DNA from: JAYZDF01 sp036337945
GTDB taxonomy: Bacteria > Myxococcota > Kuafuiibacteriia > Kuafuiibacteriales > Kuafuiibacteriaceae
Assembly (NCBI GenBank): GCA_036337945.1
Contig: JAYZDF010000065.1
Span: 1-45,117, forward strand
Length of the DNA stretch: 45,117 nt
Direction: 5' to 3'
Positions 1 to 8,853 of this stretch are shown piece by piece. Positions within the stretch are counted from its first letter, which is position 1, and the number at the start of each line of letters is the position of its first letter. Made by a program: the position numbers and the translations under genes. Below the pieces are notes generated by a model. The model saw only the letters and a program-made list of their open reading frames with translations, made no database searches and was not told the origin of the DNA.

Positions 1-1
1 A

Positions 2-277
2 CCCCACCCGCTTCCGGGAGTGGAGTTTGATCGAATTGAGTTAACGCCCGGGGGAGAATTTGTAGGTGTACCTCACAAACCCGGCACCAGAGAGTATCTT
101 TGTTGTGAACGCGGGAGAATCACTTTATGGGCCGGCGGCGACAAATATGTCTTGAAAGCCGGAGACGTTGCGGCCTTTCAGGGCGACCAAAAGCACAGCT
201 ACCTCAATGACTCAAACGCTAAAGCGGTCGGCTTTAGTGTGGTCGCGTTCGTTCCACCGATTTTGGAACAGCGATAG
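2..277 (+). CDS. C-terminal cupin domain of a probable XRE-type regulator (5' truncated)
   Basis: The reading frame is open from the left edge of the window, so the true start lies outside it. The visible 91 residues form a small-molecule-binding cupin: a glycine-rich strand with EYLCCERGRITL, then KAGDVAAFQGDQKHSY, the usual second cupin motif with GD and a late His. In the family, this arrangement at the C-terminus usually follows an N-terminal helix-turn-helix in transcriptional regulators of the XRE-cupin type. The DNA-binding half is not visible, so the regulator role is inferred. A GTG at position 20 could be read as a start, but it would cut into the first cupin strand. The gene converges on the transporter, with 18 bp between stops. 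Confidence 0.7.
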   Translation, partial: PHPLPGVEFDRIELTPGGEFVGVPHKPGTREYLCCERGRITLWAGGDKYVLKAGDVAAFQGDQKHSYLNDSNAKAVGFSVVAFVPPILEQR

Positions 278-295
278 TTCGGCAAGTTAGCAACC

Positions 296-2410
296 TTATG
301 CTTCTGAGGCCTCTGCCTCAGCATCACCGGATGCTCCACCTGGCAGTAGGTCCGGCGCGTAGGTAGAATACAGTAGATAAATGGCAATGCAGCCGCCAAA
401 GGTGAGGCCAGGAACAATACCATACGTCCAGGTCGCTATTCCGCCGGTCATGAGCATCAGAACAATAGACTCTTTCTTGAAACCGAGTTTCGCGTAGGTC
501 ACTCGGTCAAAGAGAATAAGACCAATCATCGAAGCGACACCAATCAAGGCAAAGTGGTCCCAAACGAAGCTTGGGTCGTAGTGATTGAATAACAATTCCC
601 GAATAGCCTCGACGTCCTTACCTGTCTTTTCGGTCAAGGCAGGCAACACATCGGTCTTTTTCATCGCGTTGACCGTTTCGGCGCTCATCTGGAATTTTTC
701 GATCAAGTATTTTCGCGCAAGAACAATCTTGTCACCGCCCTCGTCATACATCTTCCCAGCGATGACTGAACCTAAAGCCCAACCAATACCGGACGTCGCA
801 TTGATGTACCCAAGGTAGAGTGCCTTTTTACCTTTCGGCGCAAGACCCGAGAAATAACGCATCTTGGTGGGACTCGACATCAATTCGCCCATCGAAAAAG
901 CGGCGATCGCAAACAGGATGTACCATCCGTTCATCGTGAATCCGAGAGACCAAATCGCAAGGGACGCGACTGCCATACCCATGATCATGGCAACCATAGA
1001 GCGAACCTTGCCCATGTAGTAACCAATGATGAATGCGAAGATCATACACATCCCGGCATTGATATTGATCATGTATTCTTGCGGATAATGACCACCCCAC
1101 TCTGCCGGCACGGGGTCCGCAAAGAATTTAGCGACTTCTCGACCATCTACCCAGTCACTGATGTAGTTGGGTAGCAAATCAAACAATTGATAGAACATCG
1201 CCCAGAAACCGGAAAAGATAACTAAGAAGCCCATGAGACGTGGCTCAAAAATCCCAAGCGTACTATCCCAAAGGACCTTAATGAACTGCTGCGACCCGGT
1301 GAGCGGAGGCAAATAGTCATCCGGCAATTCTTCGAACATGAAGCCGCCGAGTAAATTCAAAGCAAAAATACCCGCAGCAATGTTGAAAGCTAGACTCCAT
1401 TCGATCGCTCCAGTCGCCGCCGCCGCTATAGGTAAAAGAGACGCCGCCGAAATAGCATACGTCGCTGTCGACCACCCTTCCCCTTTGCCGATTTCACTCG
1501 CATACGCACTCAGTCTCTTGAATGAAGTCAGAAACAGGCTAATGCCAAAAGGCAGAAGAATGAGCGCCAAAATACCCAGTGCACTGACCATCACCCAATC
1601 TGTAATTCCGATGTTATCGCCTGTAACCCGGCTAATCACGCCTCCAATTGACGCAAAAACACCCGACAATAGCAGGGTACCCATGCTGAGCAATTTGCGG
1701 AATTTGTCTTTTTCGGCATCTTCATCGAGTCCAAGCTCAGGGTCTTTGAAGGTGAAGAACAGCAAGTAGTTAAGCGAGACAATGACCGCACAGGCCAAGA
1801 AAACGTAGCGCCACTGCATAAATCGAAGGTAGCCAGCCAAAATTGGCCCAAGGAAACCGCCGACGTTGACGAGCTGATAGAAAACCGACCAACCGGTCGA
1901 AGAATTTTTCTCATTGAGCTGAAGCGCGTAGATGCCTTGAATGCCCGGTTTGAAGATCGCCGTACCAAGGGCGAGCAAGTAGGCACCGATGCAGAAAAGA
2001 CAAAACACCGCTTCGTGTCCCGCCGCGCCAGCGCTTTCACCGCTCGTCAGCCAACTCGCAAGCTCGACGGCATAGGCCATCACGATATAGCCAATAATCT
2101 TGATGGCAATCGCGATGCCTATCGTCAGCTTGTATCCATAGCGGTCTGCATACCCACCACTCACGATAGGAATACCGGACTGGATGACCGCCCACCACGC
2201 ATAACAAAGTCCCTTTTGAACATGCGTAAATTCAGGGCCGCCCTCTTCAATCGCCAGGACCATGTACACAGGCAGAACCGTTCGCAGACCGTAATAGGCC
2301 AAGCGTTCGAGCATCTCCATGATGTTGCAGATCCAAAAGACGAAGTTGAAGGATTTAAGCTGGGCCATCAGGCCCAACGATTCCTCGGTCTTAGCGGCGG
2401 AGTCGTTCAT
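296..2410 (-). CDS. POT/PTR2-family proton-coupled peptide transporter (MFS)
   Basis: A 704-residue inner-membrane protein with many hydrophobic segments. Two POT-family signatures are visible: the first-helix motif EMLERLAYYG (E32, E35, R36 of the ExxER proton-coupling motif) and FYQLVNVGG, matching the FYxxINxG signature. Members import di- and tripeptides with protons. At about 700 residues it is longer than the usual 450-600, with extra loops or helices around residues 560-620 (a charged soluble stretch with EKFQMSAETV). The ATG start at 2410 directly precedes a short hydrophilic N-terminus. The gene stands alone on the minus strand; 160 bp separate it from the divergent peptidase gene. 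The true substrate is uncertain because some POT proteins carry nitrate or drugs. Confidence 0.85.
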   Translation of the reverse strand: MNDSAAKTEESLGLMAQLKSFNFVFWICNIMEMLERLAYYGLRTVLPVYMVLAIEEGGPEFTHVQKGLCYAWWAVIQSGIPIVSGGYADRYGYKLTIGIAIAIKIIGYIVMAYAVELASWLTSGESAGAAGHEAVFCLFCIGAYLLALGTAIFKPGIQGIYALQLNEKNSSTGWSVFYQLVNVGGFLGPILAGYLRFMQWRYVFLACAVIVSLNYLLFFTFKDPELGLDEDAEKDKFRKLLSMGTLLLSGVFASIGGVISRVTGDNIGITDWVMVSALGILALILLPFGISLFLTSFKRLSAYASEIGKGEGWSTATYAISAASLLPIAAAATGAIEWSLAFNIAAGIFALNLLGGFMFEELPDDYLPPLTGSQQFIKVLWDSTLGIFEPRLMGFLVIFSGFWAMFYQLFDLLPNYISDWVDGREVAKFFADPVPAEWGGHYPQEYMININAGMCMIFAFIIGYYMGKVRSMVAMIMGMAVASLAIWSLGFTMNGWYILFAIAAFSMGELMSSPTKMRYFSGLAPKGKKALYLGYINATSGIGWALGSVIAGKMYDEGGDKIVLARKYLIEKFQMSAETVNAMKKTDVLPALTEKTGKDVEAIRELLFNHYDPSFVWDHFALIGVASMIGLILFDRVTYAKLGFKKESIVLMLMTGGIATWTYGIVPGLTFGGCIAIYLLYSTYAPDLLPGGASGDAEAEASEA

Positions 2411-2570
2411 GGCTACGAACTATCGAGGGCGTGGTGAAAAAGCCATGAAATTACTCGTTAACCACCAAAAAGCGAGGTTAAACGCGGGAAATTAACTCAT
2501 TTTACAACCCTTGCTCGTCCAACTCGTCACAGTGATTGTTTGGGGCGCACTCAAGATTCAGAGCGCAATC

Positions 2571-3524
2571 ATGAAGATTTTACCTATTTATTCAATATTA
2601 TTTATCCCAGCATTCGTAACCTTGAACACGACTTCCGCGACCGCCGACGGCAGCCAAGGACGGTTTTACAGCACAGCCACTGAAACGGGCTATATCGCCT
2701 GGGTCAACAACATGCCTGACCTCGATCAAAAAAGAGAGGGCCTGCTTTTGGACGGCACAAACTATTGCGGCCCTGCGGCTGCGTCCAACATCCTGACTTT
2801 TATCGCGAATAGCGGCTACCCCGAGATTGAACCAGGATTGGTTGATAACGCGTGGGAGCCCACACCAGAAGCTGCACCAGGAGTACTTCGCAAACGCTTG
2901 AAAAATAGGATGACTTATTCTGAACAAACCGACTTTATCGACGAGGTTCGTCGCGAAGTGACAAACTTCGACCCTAGCCGAGGTTCGAAGGTGTATGCGC
3001 TGCGGAATGCGCTAGAAAGTTTCTTACCCGATTCCTTCGAGGTGTCTTACCTAGGAGACGGAAAATGCGGAGATGTGAGCACTGACCGTCTCGAACCTGA
3101 TCACATCTTTTGGAATTTGGCTTTGGGGCGGCCTTCGATCATTCACTTTTCACGGTATAATATCGACGATAACGGGCTCTACCAACGAGTTGGAGGCCAC
3201 TACGTCACGCCGGTTTTCATCAGCGGAAACTACGCGAGTGGAAGAATTCTCCTTGGTTACAGGGACTCCTCTGCGGGCGATTCGGATATCAATAGCCAAA
3301 GCGAGTACACCACCGAGTACCGCTATCTAAAGCGCGAACTTGTTCCTCAAATCTGGGTGGATTCGGACACGGGCGAAGAGCACTTTTGCAGAAAGTATTA
3401 CTGGACCATGCACCGCACCGCCGAGTTAAATGACCCAAGCCCACAAGCCATGGAATGGATGCTCTATGTGACTCCCGGTGAGCCATTTCCTGGTGCTCGG
3501 GAACTCGATATCCCGACTCCTTAG
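2571..3524 (+). CDS. Exported C39-like cysteine peptidase
   Basis: The first ATG at 2571 gives a clear signal peptide (Lys at residue 3, hydrophobic to about residue 20, then TTSATADG). An upstream TTG at 2511 would place 20 residues before it and is less likely. The mature part holds TNYCGPAAASNI, the catalytic-Cys helix of the papain-like C39/C39_2 group (C66), and GGHYVTPVF with the likely catalytic His (H210), followed by GYRDSS where D232 could be the third residue. Peptidases of this fold cleave peptides or leader sequences, but here there is no ABC transporter, so a stand-alone periplasmic or secreted enzyme is more likely. It opens a run of plus-strand genes for exported proteins. Confidence 0.65.
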   Translation: MKILPIYSILFIPAFVTLNTTSATADGSQGRFYSTATETGYIAWVNNMPDLDQKREGLLLDGTNYCGPAAASNILTFIANSGYPEIEPGLVDNAWEPTPEAAPGVLRKRLKNRMTYSEQTDFIDEVRREVTNFDPSRGSKVYALRNALESFLPDSFEVSYLGDGKCGDVSTDRLEPDHIFWNLALGRPSIIHFSRYNIDDNGLYQRVGGHYVTPVFISGNYASGRILLGYRDSSAGDSDINSQSEYTTEYRYLKRELVPQIWVDSDTGEEHFCRKYYWTMHRTAELNDPSPQAMEWMLYVTPGEPFPGARELDIPTP

Positions 3525-3627
3525 TCCGCTTGCCTCACTCCACAGGCTGTGTCGGCAGTTGACTCAGCCTGACTTCGCAATCTAAATCCATTACATCATC
3601 CCTTTAATCAAAAATTATAATTTAGCA

Positions 3628-4104
3628 TTGCTCGTGCTCAGCCTATGGGCCTGCGGCTCAGACACAATCGAAGAATGCGAAACCTTGGCTCCAATTGCCG
3701 CCAGCGTTGAAGTAGGAACTGGCGCAACAGAGTTCACACCGATTGGTGTCCAGACCCGTTTTGAGCTGGGTCCTCAAGGCGGTTGGCATGTATATGCAAG
3801 CATTCGAACAATCGGACTTTACCCGGGGGTATTGGGAGAATTCGATGACACTGCTCCGAAAATCACCTACCGACTCGATAATGACGCAGGCGAGATGGTC
3901 GGCGGATTTGAGGGACTCCCAAAGCCTTTGCGTGACCTTGGGAATAACACGGCCGCAATGATCGGTGAGTTCGCTGTCTTGGCTTTCGATGATGCCAGCT
4001 TCGCTGAAGGCCTGCCCGTGACAATCATTGCGAAGGCAGAAGACGCCTGCGGAAAACTAGTAGAAACCAGTACAAAAACCGTGTTATCGGAAAGTGCAAT
4101 GTGA
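3628..4104 (+). CDS. Small putative lipoprotein, function unknown
   Basis: The protein (158 residues from the TTG) begins with a hydrophobic stretch ending in SLWACGSD, a lipobox-like site, and then turns hydrophilic. The start is a problem: the only conventional start is TTG at 3628, which leaves just eight residues before the Cys and no positive charge. The frame remains open upstream to a TAA at 3583 and would encode IKNYNLALL before the visible start, which completes a good signal peptide if an ATC at 3607 is used. No known domain is recognised; the later part looks like a beta-rich extracellular domain. It sits 51 bp before the haloperoxidase fusion, so the two may be co-transcribed. Confidence 0.55.
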   Translation: MLVLSLWACGSDTIEECETLAPIAASVEVGTGATEFTPIGVQTRFELGPQGGWHVYASIRTIGLYPGVLGEFDDTAPKITYRLDNDAGEMVGGFEGLPKPLRDLGNNTAAMIGEFAVLAFDDASFAEGLPVTIIAKAEDACGKLVETSTKTVLSESAM

Positions 4105-4155
4105 TAGCCTATGGCTGCACCGACGACAGCTTACGAGCTGTATAGGAAACGAAAC

Positions 4156-6990
4156 ATGACCACTAACCAACTCTTGAAACGTTGTTCTACCCTCTTCGCA
4201 ACGAGCCTGATTTTACTTTCCGGCTGCGGAGACGACCCTGAAATCCCTGAAACGTCCCTTCGTATACAACATGAAAGAGCAGCCTTCTTGTCGGTGGTTG
4301 GGGGTGACCCCAACGACGTTTGGGTGGTCGGTGCGCAAACAGCAGCTCTAGAATCGCCCGTCGTTCTTCATTGGGATGGCGAAAACTGGGACGAGGTCGA
4401 TACGGGCCAGCTCCACGCGATGTGGTGGGTACATGCCTTCAAAGATGGCCCCGCTTTTGTAGGTGGAGGCGGCGCGACAGTCCTCAAAATTCAAGACAAG
4501 ATGGTCGAAAGAACTCCAACGCCCGAGTTCTTCGGAAACACTGTGTATGGCGTATGGGGCGCCGACTCAAAAGATGTCTGGGCCGTGGGCGGCTTTGCGG
4601 GACGCGACGGTTTCGTCTGGAGATATGATGGGACAACCTGGGTCACAGTACCACTCCCCGAGAATATGCCTCGAACAAGTACTGGTGACCTCCCCGCATT
4701 ATTCAAAGTCTGGGGCCGGAGTGCAGACGACGTTTGGATTTGCGGTGGACTAGGAACAATACTTCACTGGAACGGTACAAACCTTACGCTCGTTGAAACG
4801 CCAACCACCGAATTACTGTTTACCGTCACTGGATTCGGAGATGAAGTAGTGGTCGTCGGCGGCTCTGTACAAGGGATTCTGCTTCGTGGAAACCAAGATA
4901 CAGGATTCAAAGTAGATACCCCCGAAAACGCGCCCCTTCTTCAAGGAATCACGGTCGATGGAGACGGGGTCATTTATGTCTCAGGAGCGAATGGATATGC
5001 CGCTCGTCAAGTTGATGAAGATAGTGACTGGGAACAGGTTAAACTGGACGTCGGCACACCACAATCTGTGCATGCCTTGTGGTCAGATAAGCAAGGCGGT
5101 TTGTGGGGCGTAGGTGGCAGTGTCTTGTCACCATCGCTGGATAACGGTGTCGTGTGCGCACCGGAGACCGTCGCTCAATGGGCGCCCGAAGTCACCCCGC
5201 CTGCTGCTGTTACCTGCCCTGATGAAGCTATCGACAGAAAGCCAAATGCGACTATCGCTCGACGGTGGATAGAACAAGCTTTCGACAGCATCCGGCGAGA
5301 CTTCCCGCATCCACCAGTTCATGCTCGCAATCTCTACCATCTTTCAGTCGCCATTTTCGACGCCTGGGCCGCCTACGAACCAAACATCGATGGATTTATT
5401 CACGTCGAAACAGCCACTTCTGGAACACAGTCACTAGGCGCAGCACGGGACATTGCTATTTCTTATGCGGCTTTTCGCCTGCTCGAGCACCGATTCACAA
5501 AGGCTATCGGCGGAGAGACGTCGCTGGATTGCTACGACAAATTCATGTCGGTTTTGAATCTTGACCCGAATGAAAGGCGCAACACTGGAGATGACGCTAT
5601 CGCAGTAGGAAACCGGATTGGTGAAGCAGTTATTCGAGCCTTTGCTAATGACGGCGCCAATGAAGCTAACGATTACGCCGACACCAGTGGATGGGAGCGT
5701 GGAAATCCGATCATGGTCATCGATCGTCCGGGGACGAATGTACGCGACATCGACGTATGGCAGCAGCTCAACCTTGGAACTGCAGAAACTCAGAATGGCA
5801 TTGTCTTGGATGACAGTGTTCAACCGTACATAGGCCCAAACTGGCGATCCGTGACGCCGTTTGCTATCGAACGTGACGCCACAACTGGACTTTATGCAGA
5901 CCCCGGAGATGGCTCACCCACTGTCAAAGATCCTCGAATGGCCGATTGGGTCCTAGAGGTCATAAAAAAGACTTCTGAGCTTGATGTGGACGATGGCGTA
6001 ATGATCGACATCAGCCCTGCATCTCGCGGTAACAACGAACTTGGCACCAACAACGGTGAAGGCTACATGACAAACCCAGTCACCGGTGCACCGTATACAC
6101 CCAATCGAGTGAAAAGAGGCGACTTCACGCGGGTCGTGGCGGAAATGTGGGCGGACGGTCCGACGTCCGAGACCCCGCCGGGGCATTGGGTAAAATTAGC
6201 CCAAGAAGTCACCGATCGACTCAGCCCAACCGAACTTTTGATGTGGGGCGAAGGTGACCCCGTTGACCGTCTTAGATGGGACGTCTCCTTCACGTTTGCT
6301 GTGTCCGCTGCCGTACACGACGCAGCGATCACAGCATGGGAATTCAAGCGAGAGTCCCTTGGACCGCGTCCGATCACCTTGATTCGGTGGATGGGTCAAA
6401 AAGGACAACGTTCTGACATGAATCTCCCAAGCTACGACCCAGATGGGCTTCCTCTCGTCGACGGACTCGTTGAGCTCATCACTCTTGAATCAAGTGCGCC
6501 CGGAGAACGTCATTACCATCTTCGATGGTTTACTGGCGAGGTTGCGGTGTGGAGTTGGCCGGGTGAACCAGGAGACCGAAAAGCGAGCCATACTCCACTT
6601 CGATGGATGCGCGTGAAAGATTGGATTCCGTATCAACGCCGGACTTTCGTGACCCCGGCGTTTCCTGGCTTTATATCTGGCCACAGCACCTTTAGTCGAG
6701 CGGCGGCCGAAGTCATGACCCAATTCACTGGTTCGCCGTATTTTCCCGGCGGAATGCATGAATTTGTCGCCGAAAAGAATGGCTACTTGAAGTTTGAATC
6801 AGGGCCGAGCGACCAGCTTCGGCTTCAATGGGCTTCATATTTCGACGCGGCGGATGAAGCCGGGCAGTCAAGACTTTGGGGAGGTATTCACGTGTGGCCC
6901 GACGACCAAATTGGGCGCCTGGCTGGTTCTGAAGTCGGTAAAACCGTCGCGAAAAAAGCAAAAGTGATCCTCAGCGAGTCCATGGACTAA
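4156..6990 (+). CDS. Lipoprotein with propeller-like repeats fused to a vanadium-dependent haloperoxidase/PAP2 domain
   Basis: The ATG at 4156 follows an AGGA and opens a lipoprotein signal with LLSGC (C24); the ATG at 4111 would add 15 residues before it. Residues about 45-345 carry spaced repeats of the type DPNDVWVVG, DSKDVWAVGG and ADDVWICGG, which look like beta-propeller blades. From about residue 370 the protein resembles the vanadium chloroperoxidase family of the PAP2 superfamily: FPGFISGHSTF (H843) matches the SGHS motif, and GGIHVWPDDQIGR (H912) matches the vanadate-binding His segment; a Lys and several Arg precede the first motif. Family enzymes oxidise halides with peroxide, or act as phosphatases. 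It is exported and membrane-anchored by prediction. The next gene starts 2 bp after its stop. Confidence 0.75.
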   Translation: MTTNQLLKRCSTLFATSLILLSGCGDDPEIPETSLRIQHERAAFLSVVGGDPNDVWVVGAQTAALESPVVLHWDGENWDEVDTGQLHAMWWVHAFKDGPAFVGGGGATVLKIQDKMVERTPTPEFFGNTVYGVWGADSKDVWAVGGFAGRDGFVWRYDGTTWVTVPLPENMPRTSTGDLPALFKVWGRSADDVWICGGLGTILHWNGTNLTLVETPTTELLFTVTGFGDEVVVVGGSVQGILLRGNQDTGFKVDTPENAPLLQGITVDGDGVIYVSGANGYAARQVDEDSDWEQVKLDVGTPQSVHALWSDKQGGLWGVGGSVLSPSLDNGVVCAPETVAQWAPEVTPPAAVTCPDEAIDRKPNATIARRWIEQAFDSIRRDFPHPPVHARNLYHLSVAIFDAWAAYEPNIDGFIHVETATSGTQSLGAARDIAISYAAFRLLEHRFTKAIGGETSLDCYDKFMSVLNLDPNERRNTGDDAIAVGNRIGEAVIRAFANDGANEANDYADTSGWERGNPIMVIDRPGTNVRDIDVWQQLNLGTAETQNGIVLDDSVQPYIGPNWRSVTPFAIERDATTGLYADPGDGSPTVKDPRMADWVLEVIKKTSELDVDDGVMIDISPASRGNNELGTNNGEGYMTNPVTGAPYTPNRVKRGDFTRVVAEMWADGPTSETPPGHWVKLAQEVTDRLSPTELLMWGEGDPVDRLRWDVSFTFAVSAAVHDAAITAWEFKRESLGPRPITLIRWMGQKGQRSDMNLPSYDPDGLPLVDGLVELITLESSAPGERHYHLRWFTGEVAVWSWPGEPGDRKASHTPLRWMRVKDWIPYQRRTFVTPAFPGFISGHSTFSRAAAEVMTQFTGSPYFPGGMHEFVAEKNGYLKFESGPSDQLRLQWASYFDAADEAGQSRLWGGIHVWPDDQIGRLAGSEVGKTVAKKAKVILSESMD

Positions 6991-6992
6991 AG

Positions 6993-7490
6993 ATGGCGAC
7001 TGCAATCTCACAGGATCACATTCATACCTGTAATCTAGAACAGCTCTTCTCCATATACGTTCGTAAAGATTGGCTGACTCAGCGCTATGAAGGCATCGGA
7101 ATGCGTAACGTATACGTCGATCGATGCGAGAAAGATGGCGACACTTGGCACATTTGGACACGTCGCGAGGTCCAGGCAAACATTCCTCGCGCTTTACGTA
7201 AGTTCGCTGGAGAATGGAACCTCTTGGCCCAAAAGGAGACCTGGGTACAAAAGGCAGACCTATATGTCGCTGAAATTGTCGTCGATATTGAAAGCCTTCC
7301 CGTCGATGTGACTGGAGAACTAACACTCAAAGCGACGCCAACTGGAAGCATTAACGAAGTGCGTATGCAGGTGAGCTGTAAAGCTCCCTTGATTGGGCGA
7401 ATTGCAGAGAAGTTTGTAAGCCACGATACGGGAGTCTCGATCGACAAAGAATATAATTGGATTAGGAGCTTCCTGGCGAAAGAAGCCTAA
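6993..7490 (+). CDS. DUF2505-like (SRPBCC fold) protein
   Basis: A 165-residue protein without signal peptide or membrane segment. Its layout (a short helix-strand start, WLTQRYEGIGMRN, central strands with ETWVQKADLY, and a long C-terminal helix after CKAPLIGRIAEKF) fits the DUF2505 group of START/SRPBCC-like hydrophobic-ligand proteins. That match is by memory of the family and is moderately sure. The ATG lies 2 bp after the stop of the haloperoxidase fusion, indicating one transcript and possible translational coupling, although one protein is exported and the other appears cytoplasmic. The ligand cannot be told from sequence. It converges on the lipoprotein gene with 7 bp between the stops. 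Confidence 0.65.
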   Translation: MATAISQDHIHTCNLEQLFSIYVRKDWLTQRYEGIGMRNVYVDRCEKDGDTWHIWTRREVQANIPRALRKFAGEWNLLAQKETWVQKADLYVAEIVVDIESLPVDVTGELTLKATPTGSINEVRMQVSCKAPLIGRIAEKFVSHDTGVSIDKEYNWIRSFLAKEA

Positions 7491-7497
7491 TTTCGCC

Positions 7498-8313
7498 TTA
7501 ATCTAAAGCGAAACAATAGATGCGGATGTCTCCTCCACTGAGATTCATTTCCGACTGATCACAAGCGGTCACATGACTGGTTATCCATTCATCCGAACCG
7601 GTACCTTCCGGCAAATCTGACCAGTCAAGATGTCCAACCACTGTAAAGTTCTGGCTCATTGCTCCACCATTATTGGTCGAATAATTGTTACAGCTAAAAT
7701 CAAAAACCGGTACTTCATAGGCAAACGAGCCATCGGGAAATGAAAAAAGTGAGCCTTCTGGATTTGAGTGACCCATCAGCATTTCATCGAGTTGAGTGAA
7801 GCGACGACCGTCGCGGTTCGAGCCGGTGATCACGTCATGTCTCTGACTCACCCCACCATTCCAGGCTCTTCCGTTCTCGTCACGGATGAGGTTCGCAGTC
7901 GGCGGATTAGCAAATAGAGTGTCCACATCGGTTGCAATCAATTGCCCAGACGCGTTAACCCAAGGTCCTGTTCCAATTCGATCTCTCGCGTCAGTCATTG
8001 TATCGCTGAGCAATGCTCTCCAAGTCCGGCCATTCGCTGGAAGTGCGTCTTCGGCGAGTTGTTCGCAGAAAGTATCTGCTCCTTCGAGCCCTCCGAAATC
8101 ACCTCCAGTCACCGGCTGCCCCGCGACCTCTATCGGTCGGCTTGTGACAAAAAAACTCATATCCCCGTCGGTCTCACCAGGGGGCAGGACATTCCCAACC
8201 TCTGGACATACTCGGTCTCCCTTCTCTGTGCCATCCGGACAAACTTCAACGTAGCAACCAGATACCGCGATACTGCTTACAACTCCGATTAGTTTAACAA
8301 AGAAACCTCTCAC
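7498..8313 (-). CDS. Putative lipoprotein with a DUF1554/endostatin-like extracellular domain
   Basis: The GTG at 8313 starts a signal peptide ending in IAVSGC, a good lipobox, so the protein is probably anchored in the envelope. A Pro/Gly-rich stretch with few hydrophobics follows. The main domain contains GGLEGADTFCEQLAE, GRTWRALLSDT and TGPWVNASGQLIA, a pattern seen in DUF1554-type lipoproteins and related lectin- or endostatin-like folds. The pairs of Cys (about residues 20-35 and in the final third) suggest disulfides. No catalytic motif is seen. Surface binding is inferred from the fold only. The neighbour at 8395 is divergent, with an 81-bp gap that holds a TATAAT box. Confidence 0.55.
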   Translation of the reverse strand: MRGFFVKLIGVVSSIAVSGCYVEVCPDGTEKGDRVCPEVGNVLPPGETDGDMSFFVTSRPIEVAGQPVTGGDFGGLEGADTFCEQLAEDALPANGRTWRALLSDTMTDARDRIGTGPWVNASGQLIATDVDTLFANPPTANLIRDENGRAWNGGVSQRHDVITGSNRDGRRFTQLDEMLMGHSNPEGSLFSFPDGSFAYEVPVFDFSCNNYSTNNGGAMSQNFTVVGHLDWSDLPEGTGSDEWITSHVTACDQSEMNLSGGDIRIYCFALD

Positions 8314-8355
8314 CCTTCATTTATACGGATTCTCACCTTCCAGGTAAAGCAAGCG

Positions 8356-8361
8356 TATAAT
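8356..8361 (+). promoter_or_regulatory. Perfect -10 box (TATAAT) upstream of the 120-residue protein gene
   Basis: TATAAT sits 33 bp before the ATG at 8395, within the 81-bp gap between divergent genes. A matching -35 box at the normal spacing is not convincing, so this is a candidate only. A start site about seven bases downstream would give a leader of roughly 27 bases. Confidence 0.35.
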
Positions 8362-8394
8362 GCACTACGTCATGATTCATGGTACAAGTTACGA

Positions 8395-8757
8395 ATGTCA
8401 GGTGAAGAGCAAGAAGGTCCCTTTGTTAATAAAAGGACTCAGGAAGAGATTCGCAAAGCCACAGCCGAGGTCAAGGCGGCTTTTGGAACACTAATTAACG
8501 GTCTGGGCGAAATCATGAAACAAACCGGGCAAACGCTCGCAGACTACCCAGATGTGGAATCCGCGTTCACTGATATAAAAAAAGAACTAAAGGAAGCCGC
8601 TGAAGAAGCCAAAGAAACCTTTCAATCTTCCAAGGGTGAAGCCAAAACAGCAGCCAAAGATACTCTAGCTGAAGTAGCCCAGGCGGCAAGCTCTGCGGCT
8701 CAAGACATGTCCAGAGCCGCTGCTCGACTCATCGATGAATTTTCGAAGAAAGGCTAA
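8395..8757 (+). CDS. Ala/Lys/Glu-rich helical protein, function unknown
   Basis: I do not recognise this 120-residue protein. It has no signal peptide or membrane helix. From about residue 15 it is almost entirely amphipathic helix with heptad-like spacing; the segment DIKKELKEAAEEAKETF and the Ala-rich tail with AAQDMSRAAARLIDEF suggest a coiled coil or helical bundle, as in small stress or membrane-surface proteins. The ATG at 8395 has a weak GGTACAAGTTACG upstream but no clear ribosome site. A 96-bp gap leads to the beta-barrel gene. Confidence 0.6.
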   Translation: MSGEEQEGPFVNKRTQEEIRKATAEVKAAFGTLINGLGEIMKQTGQTLADYPDVESAFTDIKKELKEAAEEAKETFQSSKGEAKTAAKDTLAEVAQAASSAAQDMSRAAARLIDEFSKKG

Positions 8758-8853
8758 ACTCCAATTTGTTGTGTGTGGACGCCTCTTGTTTCACAATCCA
8801 AGCCCGTATACGTTTCAATTACACGGGCATGCCCCGCGGGAGGAAACAAGAAT

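Noticed and set aside
1937..2437. 166-codon plus-strand frame over the transporter start
   Set aside because: Antisense to a clear POT-family gene; composition is that of a shadow frame.
3543..3571. Inverted repeat CAGGCTG...CAGCCTG after the C39-like gene
   Set aside because: Seven-base stem with a 15-base loop and no T run; too weak to call a terminator.
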